Below are positions 1 through 6,697 of a DNA stretch of 55,090 nucleotides, piece after piece. Each line of letters starts with the position of its first letter. Within the stretch, counting starts at the first letter, position 1. The DNA comes from an uncultured Bacteroidota bacterium (GTDB lineage Bacteria; Bacteroidota; Bacteroidia; Chitinophagales; Chitinophagaceae). The notes beneath the pieces are model-generated. The model did not search any database and was not told where the DNA came from. It saw only the letters and a list, made by a program, of their open reading frames with translations. Location: contig CAIOIZ010000099.1 of NCBI GenBank assembly GCA_903858475.1, forward strand, positions 1 to 55,090. Reading direction: 5' to 3'. Both the position numbers and the translations under genes were made by a program.

Positions 1-178
1 AGCTTTGTGCTCCACGGTCGTTTTCAATTTTAAATTCTTGTTCCAGTAAACTTACTTTCAATCGGTCTTGGAAAGTGGCGGCTTTTTTATATACCATGCG
101 TGGCAATAAAAACCAAAACACAATCATTAATACAAACCACATAACAGAAAAAGTCAGAAAGGCTAATGGTCGTATTTA
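1..178 (-). pseudogene. Fragment of a duplicated YcxB-like gene
   Basis: Bases 1-177 match bases 4446-4622 on the same strand with only scattered substitutions and no indels. They correspond to roughly residues 49-107 of the intact YcxB-like protein at 4288-4767. The match stops abruptly near base 178, so the N-terminal 48 codons are missing on this side. The C-terminal end lies outside the window and may or may not exist. It is best read as a remnant of a duplication that accompanied the cassette rearrangement next to it. Confidence 0.8.
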
Positions 179-179
179 T

Positions 180-480
180 GCAACCGCTGGTCACAGACCA
201 AGCGGCGGCGGTCTGTATCTGAAATGCAATTATTATAGATTTGAAGAGAAATATATGGCGGCGAAAAGCTCACTAAATGTGCCTATACAATTGCAAACAG
301 TGAATGTAGTGGCTGTATAAAGATTGTAAGTGATTGAGAATATAGGGTAGGGGTTAATGTTGACGTCGTTGCGCCTATGGCACAAATTGAAATTACATTC
401 AATGTATAAGTGGTACTGCACAATAGGCTGATATATCAAAGCTGGCAACAAAACCACTACCAAATACATATAAGAGTTAT
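180..480. other. Non-coding stretch before cassette A
   Basis: No convincing gene is seen here. The only clear structure is a short inverted repeat, ACAGACC at 193-199 and GGTCTGT at 210-216 with a 10-nt loop. It lies just beyond the breakpoint of the YcxB fragment and could be a relic of the rearrangement or a weak terminator. The short open frames lack domain signals or good composition and are treated as noise. Confidence 0.5.
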
Positions 481-504
481 ATGTAAATAGTTATACATTT
501 ACAT
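481..504 (+). promoter_or_regulatory. Near-palindromic element upstream of cassette A
   Basis: The element reads ATGTAAAT-AGTTATAC-ATTTACAT, with perfect 8-nt inverted arms around an 8-nt centre. An almost identical copy (one centre base differs when both are read in gene orientation) sits at 8397-8420 upstream of cassette B. Conservation of a non-coding palindrome in front of both copies suggests an operator or promoter shared by the cassettes. Its right half contains TACATTTA, one base from the Bacteroidota -7 consensus TAnnTTTG. Here it is 195 bp from the start codon because the leader carries extra sequence. Confidence 0.55.
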
Positions 505-670
505 CCTAAAATTTATTGGTGTTCCAATAACGAACTCTGTCAGAAAAATCTGCAAATTTGATGGCCAGTGTAAGTTAAAGTGAACAGGTCTGAAAAAGTT
601 GTGTTCCCTTAGTTTCTGTTGTGCCTAGGCATTTCCAGATGCCTACGATTGTTAAGTAGGAAGACGCCGC
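505..670 (+). other. Extra leader segment of cassette A with two hairpins
   Basis: In cassette B only about 43 bp separate the palindromic element from the start codon. Here about 195 bp do, and just the last 30 or so (TTTTTAATAA, then CATCAAAACACA) are shared. The extra segment carries two perfect short hairpins: TTATTGG-tgtt-CCAATAA at 513-530 and TAGGCAT-ttccag-ATGCCTA at 626-645. It is either an insertion in A or a deletion in B. It could alter expression of cassette A. I recognise no known RNA family. Confidence 0.4.
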
Positions 671-698
671 TTTTTAATAAGCATCAAAACACAACTTT

Positions 699-2342
699 AT
701 GAAAAAAGAAATATTTCTTCCGCTGACAGCTTTATTTTCTATATTTCTGATTGTATTTTTTTCCTGTAAAAGAGAACTAAGTTTTGAAAGAAAGGACCCA
801 GTTAAAGAATCCAAGTACTGGTTTAATAAGACTTACGATAGATTGCTTACCTTAAAGAATGGAAAATTAGTAGGGGGTAATAATTATCCAGACTGGCGAT
901 TTGCCAAAGTCTATAAACCTAAAGGAAGAATGTATGATATTGTTGAAATGCCCTTATTGCAAAACATAAGACACAGATTAGTATTACAAACAGACAATGC
1001 AGAAAAAAATAACTATAAAATTTCTTCTGTAAAAAAATTATTAATTTTTACTAATGGCAGCGACCATCATTTTGATGCGATTATGACGATTGTGCCAGAT
1101 AAAGAGTTTTTAAAAACCAATTTTGATATATCTACAATTAATACAGAAAATGTACCCTCTAATTTTAACGGATACATTTTATTTGAAAGATTTGATGGTA
1201 GGGCATTGAAGAATTTTAAGTATAAAAACGGTATAATAAAATCTGTTGTTAAATTAACTCCAGTTGCAAACAATAACAATAGCACCAGTGTTCACGTTGC
1301 CCAAATTAGACCGCCTTACATCCAAGACAAATGTACAAGCTGTGAATCATTTTATAATGCTGGTGATGTAATTAGTAATGAAAATGATGGAGCTAATTGC
1401 CAGGGGTTAGAATCAATTTGTGCTATGCTTCAAGACCTCCCACAAAATGAAGACTTAATGTGTGAACAGGATATTTATACTTTGGAATGTAATTGCGGTG
1501 GAATGACTGTAAGTAGTGAAGGTTGTTCTTGGATTATGGAATATTATGGTGATGGGGGTAATGGGGGTGGAAATACTTATAATCCAAATGTTGGAGAAAA
1601 TATATCTGTAGATACATCTATATCAAATAATTTTCCTTGTTTAGATACACTCTTACAGCAAATGCCAAATTGTAATATTGAAGCACAAAAAATACTACAT
1701 AATACTTTTAATGTCAATACTAAGATAAATTTACACTTTCAAATTGATTGGTCAGTTTCTCAAAATTCATTAACAGATGCTGAGACAACACCAGGTACAG
1801 GTACATGGAATACGCCAGAAGGAGGAGTTGATACTATATGGAATTATACTGATACTATAAAACTAAATCCTTACACTATTACAAATGCTGCTAAGGAGTA
1901 TTTAGTAAGTGTTATTTATCATGAAGCTTTCCATGCATATTTAAATTGGCAATTTTATCGAATGGGTGCAGGTGAGGTAGATTCTACTTATATTATTAAT
2001 CGCTTTCCGATATTTTGGACAACTTATTTTACAAGTACTTATACTTCACAGCATGAACAAATGGCATCTTCCTATGTCAATGCATTAGCAGAGCTTGTAA
2101 AATTGTATTATAATCCATTGGCTCCTGATAGTATAAGGAATATAGTTTCAAATAGTTTAGCATGGGGTGGATTAGAAGAAACTACTTCTTGGTTACAACC
2201 TGGTAGAGATACATGCAGAATAAATTCTGATAATCAAACTGCACGAAACTATTTTAATACTCAACAATATTCTTCCACAACCTGTGGAACTATAATAAAA
2301 TCAGCAATTAACGACTTAAAACTATTATCACCATGTCACTAG
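699..2342 (+). CDS. Cassette A lipoprotein with C-terminal HExxH zincin-like domain
   Basis: This 547-residue protein has a short hydrophobic N-terminus ending in FFSC, so Cys23 is the likely lipidation site and the protein should be anchored in the outer envelope. Residues 24-200 form a conserved N-terminal region. A Cys-rich stretch (about 212-276, including ECNCGG) and a Gly-rich linker (284-291) follow. The C-terminal domain (about 300-547) contains HEAFH at 408-412 and HEQMA at 452-456, as expected of a zinc metallopeptidase fold. Residues 1-290 are about 80% identical to the cassette B lipoprotein, but the C-terminal domain is far less similar. This constant-N/variable-C layout recalls polymorphic effectors. 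The proteolytic role is inferred from HExxH only. The last 10 bp overlap the next gene. Confidence 0.75.
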   Translation: MKKEIFLPLTALFSIFLIVFFSCKRELSFERKDPVKESKYWFNKTYDRLLTLKNGKLVGGNNYPDWRFAKVYKPKGRMYDIVEMPLLQNIRHRLVLQTDNAEKNNYKISSVKKLLIFTNGSDHHFDAIMTIVPDKEFLKTNFDISTINTENVPSNFNGYILFERFDGRALKNFKYKNGIIKSVVKLTPVANNNNSTSVHVAQIRPPYIQDKCTSCESFYNAGDVISNENDGANCQGLESICAMLQDLPQNEDLMCEQDIYTLECNCGGMTVSSEGCSWIMEYYGDGGNGGGNTYNPNVGENISVDTSISNNFPCLDTLLQQMPNCNIEAQKILHNTFNVNTKINLHFQIDWSVSQNSLTDAETTPGTGTWNTPEGGVDTIWNYTDTIKLNPYTITNAAKEYLVSVIYHEAFHAYLNWQFYRMGAGEVDSTYIINRFPIFWTTYFTSTYTSQHEQMASSYVNALAELVKLYYNPLAPDSIRNIVSNSLAWGGLEETTSWLQPGRDTCRINSDNQTARNYFNTQQYSSTTCGTIIKSAINDLKLLSPCH

Positions 2343-2827
2343 TAAAAAAAATATCAATCCTAGCAATCCTTATATTTCTTAATTCTACTTTGGCGATTGG
2401 GCAAGAAGATTCTTTACAACAAAAAGAACTTGGCGCTTTTGCTGGAAATATCTCAAAAACTTTGTGGATTCCAAAGGAAGAATTGACTAAGATAAAAAGT
2501 GAGATGTTTTTCGTTTTATTTCACATAAGAGATTTTAAAATTTCTTCATTTGAGATTTTTGCAAATTCAGATACCTTAATAAAAAAATCTGTGAATAATT
2601 TTTTTGAAAACAATTCAAATAAGGTAATATTTAAATATACTCAAAATCATGATTTTGTTGTTTCTTTAGTAATAAAAAATTTGCATCAACCCAAAACCAA
2701 AGAAGTAAATACTGATTACAATTACCTTTTATGGAAAAATGGGAAGATTAAGAGGCCAAATGATATTAAATCAATTTTTAGCTACCCTACTTTTGTTTAT
2801 CTAAGTAGTGGCCAAAATGAAAAGTAA
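2333..2827 (+). CDS. Cassette A small secreted protein of unknown function
   Basis: This 164-residue protein has a clear signal peptide (hydrophobic stretch to about residue 22, cleavage plausible after AIG). It starts inside the end of the lipoprotein gene, so the two are translationally linked. The counterpart in cassette B (6205-6690) has the same position, size and general pattern (signal peptide, an IP..L/I motif near residue 45, then a hydrophobic beta-type core), but its sequence is only weakly similar. By position it could be a cognate partner, chaperone or immunity protein for the lipoprotein. That is inference; no domain was recognised. Confidence 0.65.
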   Translation: MSLVKKISILAILIFLNSTLAIGQEDSLQQKELGAFAGNISKTLWIPKEELTKIKSEMFFVLFHIRDFKISSFEIFANSDTLIKKSVNNFFENNSNKVIFKYTQNHDFVVSLVIKNLHQPKTKEVNTDYNYLLWKNGKIKRPNDIKSIFSYPTFVYLSSGQNEK

Positions 2828-2851
2828 CATGTATAAGTAAAAATTTAACTT

Positions 2852-4141
2852 TTGTTTTATTCATTTGACAATGCATCCTTTTTATTCGCTTTTGGCACAA
2901 TATTTTTTTTAACTATTGTGCCTTTTTTTGATTTTAAACAAAGTAAATACACTTTTACACTTCCGTTGGTTGGTGCAGTAGCATTAGTATTTTTCGGCTA
3001 TAGAACTGCTGCTGTAAGTGCGATAAGTATTTTTGTGCTTTGGGTGTATTTGAAAAACAATTTTAAATTGCAGCTTGCTGTCATTGCCTTGGGTATTTGC
3101 TTGGTTACTTTTTTTATCAAATCAGGATCAACTAGTGGAAGGTGGTTTATTATTAAACGAACAATTGAAATATTAAGAGATAACCCAAACGGCATTGGTT
3201 TTGGGAATTTTAAAGTTGTGTATGGATTACATCAAGCACATTATTTTAAGTCACATTTTATTAATGATACTATTGCGTTAGGTGCCGATAATACTGAATT
3301 TGCTTTGAATGAGTATTTACAAGTAGCTATTGAAGGTGGAATATTCCAGGGGGCCGTATTTCTTTTATTTACAATTCTGTTATTATTCGTAGGTTTTAAG
3401 GTATATAAATTAAAGCAGCAAAAAATATTGCTTGCTTTTATGACAGGTTTTACTGCACTAAGCTTTGCTAACCTTTGGTTTTATATGCTACATAACTATT
3501 GGGTCTTGACATTTTACATTATCTGTGTACTAGGTATTTATTTATTTTTAATATTCAACAAACGTACCGCAACTTCATTTAGTTTTTGTGCTGGCTTAAT
3601 TTTAATCTCAATTACTCTTTTTAAAAATTATAAAAGCAATTTCTTGAAGAAGAAATTGGAAACAGCTTCAACGCTTTCATCTGTAGGATACAAAAGTTAT
3701 GCTGACTCCGTTTTCAAAAGTGTTAATGACGACTCTTTGAATGTGGACTATCAGTTAATTATGGCTAACCATTGTTTAAGATATAATAATCCCGAACAAG
3801 CAATTTTAGAAATGGAAAAAGTAAATAAACAAATAACTAATGATGGAAATTATCTTTTAACTGGAGATGCTTACTTAGCTCTCGGCGATACGTTAAATGC
3901 TATTAAATATTATTTAACTGCTATATACTCTGTACCAAAACGGTTTAGCAGCCGGAAAAAACTTGCAAATGTCTATCAACAAACAAATGATCGTGTTAAA
4001 GAAATATACTGGTTACAATCCATTATTAATTTACCTGAAAAAGTACCTTCGAAAATAACTAAACAGATCAAAGAGGAAGCACAACAAAGATTAATTGAAA
4101 TTGCTCAACCAAAGAGTGCAAATGATCGGCAGTATATGTGA
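2852..4141 (+). CDS. Cassette A shortened O-antigen-ligase-like membrane protein with TPR-like tail
   Basis: This 429-residue protein has about seven membrane segments in residues 8-260. It carries the Wzy/WaaL-type C-terminal signature: a GRW motif (STSGRWFI), then GFGNF and an NEYLQ motif about 60 residues later. A soluble helical region follows (about 270-420) with TPR-like repeats. Full-length family members carry several more N-terminal helices that are absent here. An in-frame stop lies just upstream and the only plausible start is TTG. The cassette B homologue begins at the equivalent TTG, so the short form predates the duplication and is probably functional rather than a random break. 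A role in glycan transfer or export linked to the lipoprotein is possible but unproven. Confidence 0.6.
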   Translation: MFYSFDNASFLFAFGTIFFLTIVPFFDFKQSKYTFTLPLVGAVALVFFGYRTAAVSAISIFVLWVYLKNNFKLQLAVIALGICLVTFFIKSGSTSGRWFIIKRTIEILRDNPNGIGFGNFKVVYGLHQAHYFKSHFINDTIALGADNTEFALNEYLQVAIEGGIFQGAVFLLFTILLLFVGFKVYKLKQQKILLAFMTGFTALSFANLWFYMLHNYWVLTFYIICVLGIYLFLIFNKRTATSFSFCAGLILISITLFKNYKSNFLKKKLETASTLSSVGYKSYADSVFKSVNDDSLNVDYQLIMANHCLRYNNPEQAILEMEKVNKQITNDGNYLLTGDAYLALGDTLNAIKYYLTAIYSVPKRFSSRKKLANVYQQTNDRVKEIYWLQSIINLPEKVPSKITKQIKEEAQQRLIEIAQPKSANDRQYM

Positions 4142-4145
4142 GTGA

Positions 4146-4259
4146 TACAAGGGATGCAAAACAGCCATCGGCTTTTATGAAATACTCGGATATAAGGTTT
4201 GCGGAGAAGAATTTGAGGAAGTAACCATACCGCATTACCTGATGGAGAAAAAATTATAA
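4146..4259 (+). pseudogene. C-terminal remnant of a GNAT acetyltransferase
   Basis: A 37-codon open stretch ends at TAA 4257-4259 and contains AIGFYEILGYKV, then GEEFEE and IPHYLMEKKL. This is the typical last strand and tail of GNAT N-acetyltransferases. No start codon or acetyl-CoA-binding region precedes it; the frame is closed by a stop at 4143, right at the end of cassette A. It looks like the tail of a gene cut off when the cassette moved in. The call rests on motif recognition only. Confidence 0.6.
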
Positions 4260-4287
4260 TAAGGCTAGATATAATAGTAGTTCCGTT

Positions 4288-4767
4288 TTATTGTCGCTTG
4301 ATTTTGGCTGCCAATATTTTTCTTGCATCAAACACTTCATCATCTGTAAAAGCGTTCTTGGGTATTATAAAAAAAGAGCGGCTATTAAAATATACATGAA
4401 AAAAATGTGGACTTTCCATCCAGTTGCTGAATTTTGACCATTCCCAGCTTTGTGCTCCACGGTCGTTTTCAATTTTAAATTCTTGTTCCAGTAAACTTAC
4501 TTTCAATCGGTCTTGGAAAGTGGCTGCTTTTTTATACACCATGCGGGGTAATAAAAACCAAAAAACAATCATCAATACAAACCACATAACAGAAAAAGCC
4601 AGAAAGGCAAGTGGTTGTATTTTTTTCATATAAAATAATACCCCTGAGAGAATGGCAAATACATTGACCAGGATTATCATAATTTTTATTTCCTTTCGGG
4701 TAATAAAATGATAACGGAGTGCTTGTATTACTTTGTTCTTATCGTAGGTAAAAAATTGGGATATCAT
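4288..4767 (-). CDS. YcxB-like small membrane protein
   Basis: This 159-residue protein has two adjacent membrane helices (about residues 27-48 and 51-74) and a short soluble C-terminal domain with W-x-W-S-x-F and FIIPKxAF motifs, the layout of the YcxB-like C-terminal family. Function is unknown. It is flanked on both sides by the oppositely oriented cassette copies, and a fragment of a second copy lies at the window start. A TATCTTTG box lies only 4 nt before the ATG, so the start is well supported and the transcript may have almost no leader. Confidence 0.75.
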   Translation of the reverse strand: MISQFFTYDKNKVIQALRYHFITRKEIKIMIILVNVFAILSGVLFYMKKIQPLAFLAFSVMWFVLMIVFWFLLPRMVYKKAATFQDRLKVSLLEQEFKIENDRGAQSWEWSKFSNWMESPHFFHVYFNSRSFFIIPKNAFTDDEVFDARKILAAKIKRQ

Positions 4768-4771
4768 TGCG

Positions 4772-4779
4772 CAAAGATA
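4772..4779 (-). promoter_or_regulatory. TAnnTTTG box abutting the YcxB-like gene
   Basis: Read on the minus strand this is TATCTTTG, a match to the Bacteroidota -7 consensus, 4 nt upstream of the ATG. A -33 box is not obvious. The short distance implies a leaderless or nearly leaderless mRNA. Confidence 0.45.
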
Positions 4780-4892
4780 AGGAGATGAGGAATTGGATGG
4801 AAAGCTGGGATGGATTACGTTAAACTATATAGTATCGTATTTGTGAATTAGTTCTGGTCGGTGGAGATACCGATTGAGTGAGAGGGTACATT

Positions 4893-6152
4893 TTATTGTA
4901 AAATAATATTAAGTCGCAATTTAGCATACATTTTAATCTGTTTAGTTATTTCCGAGGGAACTTTTTCAGATAAATCAACAATTGATTTTAACCAAAATAC
5001 TTCTGCTTTAATATTATTTGTCTGTCGATAAATATCAACAAGTTTTTTTCTGCTTATAAACCGCTTAGGTACAATGTACACAGCAGTTAAATAACATTTA
5101 ATCGCATTTACAGTATCTCCAATAGCTAAGTAAGCATCACCTGTTAAAAGATAATTTCCATCATTAGTTACTTGCTTGTTTACTTTTGCCATTTCACTAA
5201 TTGCTTCGGCTGCTTTGTTATAATTTAAATAATGGCGGGCTTGCTTTACTTGGTAGCCAATATCCGCTGAGTCTTTACTAACATTTTTAAAAATAGAGTC
5301 AGCATCATTTTTGTAACCTACTGATGAAAGAATTGAAGCTGTTTCTATCTTCTTGTATAAGAAATTATGTTTATAGTTTTTAAACCCAATAATTGAAATC
5401 AAAATTGAGACTGCTAATAAAGCAAAAAAAGTGGCGAAGCGTTTATAGAGTAATAAAGAACAATAAATCCCTAATGCACAGATAATATAAAATGCCAAGA
5501 CCCAATAGTTATGTAACATATAAAAAGTTAGGTTAGCAAAGCTTATCCCTGTAAACCCAGTAATAAAGACAAGTAATAGTTCTTCTTGCTTTCTTCTGTA
5601 CAATTTAATTCCTACAATTAATGTTATGATTGTACACAAAAAAAATAACACTCCATAGAATACTCCACCCTCAATCGCTATCTGTAAATATTCATTAAAT
5701 GCAAATTGCGTATTCTCTGCACCCAAAGCAATAGCGTCATTTATTGGGTGCGATTTAAAGTAATCAGCTTGATGTAACCCATAAGTAACTTTAAAATTTC
5801 CAAAACCAATACCTTTTGGGTTCTCCTTTAGTATCTCAATAGCCCTTTTAGTAATAAACCATCTGCCACTAGTTGAACCTATTTTTATAAACAAAGCAGC
5901 AACGCAAATAATTAAAGCAATAGCACCATATTGCCATCTGAATTTATGTTTTAAATACAGCCAAAGTGCAAATATCCCTACTGCACTTAATGAAGCAGTC
6001 CTAAAACCCAAGTATAAAAGAGTAATTGTAAAAATTAAAGGGATAAGGTAGAAATACTTTGATTTAGGAAAATAAAAAAAAGGCACAATAGTTAAAAAAA
6101 CTATTGTACCGAATGCAACTAAGAATGAAATATTAGTAAATAAGTAAAACAA
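4893..6152 (-). CDS. Cassette B shortened O-antigen-ligase-like membrane protein with TPR-like tail
   Basis: This 419-residue homologue of the protein at 2852-4141 is roughly two-thirds identical over the membrane part. It has the same STSGRWFI, GIGFGNF and FNEYLQ motifs, the same seven or so membrane segments and a helical TPR-like C-terminal region (about 265-415). It also begins at TTG and lacks the N-terminal helices of normal ligases. It is the last gene of cassette B, 52 bp after the small secreted gene. Keeping an intact frame in both copies argues that the short form is used. Substrate and partner are unknown. Confidence 0.6.
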   Translation of the reverse strand: MFYLFTNISFLVAFGTIVFLTIVPFFYFPKSKYFYLIPLIFTITLLYLGFRTASLSAVGIFALWLYLKHKFRWQYGAIALIICVAALFIKIGSTSGRWFITKRAIEILKENPKGIGFGNFKVTYGLHQADYFKSHPINDAIALGAENTQFAFNEYLQIAIEGGVFYGVLFFLCTIITLIVGIKLYRRKQEELLLVFITGFTGISFANLTFYMLHNYWVLAFYIICALGIYCSLLLYKRFATFFALLAVSILISIIGFKNYKHNFLYKKIETASILSSVGYKNDADSIFKNVSKDSADIGYQVKQARHYLNYNKAAEAISEMAKVNKQVTNDGNYLLTGDAYLAIGDTVNAIKCYLTAVYIVPKRFISRKKLVDIYRQTNNIKAEVFWLKSIVDLSEKVPSEITKQIKMYAKLRLNIILQ

Positions 6153-6204
6153 GGATTACTTTTTGATACATATAAGTGATTTTCAATTTCACTAATAACA
6201 AATA

Positions 6205-6690
6205 TTATTGAGACCTACTTATCTCAGTTCTAACACTTCGTGTCATTTGTAAACAAAAGAACGAATTGTATTTAGAAAGGGATTTACATAAACCGGAAAA
6301 ATCATTATACTTGGTATACGCCTTAGGCCTGTTTGTAGGTAATCTTGAGCTATTTATAATACCTAACCCGATAGTAAAATTACCTCTGAGAAGTGAAAGT
6401 GTTTTGTAATTCAAGAATTTATTACTTAATGATGCTTGTATGAATGGTAACAATTCCGATTCTTGAGAACCAAGTACAATTAAGCTTATTAAAACAGAGT
6501 CTTTAATTGCAAAAGCTACAATAAAACTTTCTTCATTTATTTTTCGCAATGATGAATCAGGAATCATAATATTTTTCATAATTAAATCTGTCATTACTTC
6601 AATATCCTTACTTTTCAATAATGAATCTTGAGCATTACCTTTCACTCCTATTAAAAAAAGGGTTATAAAACCTAAAAGTAAATTTTTCAT
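6205..6690 (-). CDS. Cassette B small secreted protein of unknown function
   Basis: This 161-residue protein has a signal peptide (hydrophobic stretch to about residue 20, with NAQ as the likely cleavage site). It lies 7 bp after the cassette B lipoprotein gene. It matches the cassette A protein at 2333-2827 in length, position and the early IP-x-x-x-L/I pattern, but the sequence is much more diverged than in the flanking genes. That is what one would expect if it co-evolves with the variable C-terminal domain of the lipoprotein. No known domain was recognised. Confidence 0.65.
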   Translation of the reverse strand: MKNLLLGFITLFLIGVKGNAQDSLLKSKDIEVMTDLIMKNIMIPDSSLRKINEESFIVAFAIKDSVLISLIVLGSQESELLPFIQASLSNKFLNYKTLSLLRGNFTIGLGIINSSRLPTNRPKAYTKYNDFSGLCKSLSKYNSFFCLQMTRSVRTEISRSQ

Positions 6691-6697
6691 AATTATA

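Noticed and set aside
4424-4633. Open frame opposite the YcxB-like gene, also repeated at the window start (75-320)
   Set aside because: The repetition is explained by the duplicated YcxB-like coding sequence on the other strand; no motif of its own.
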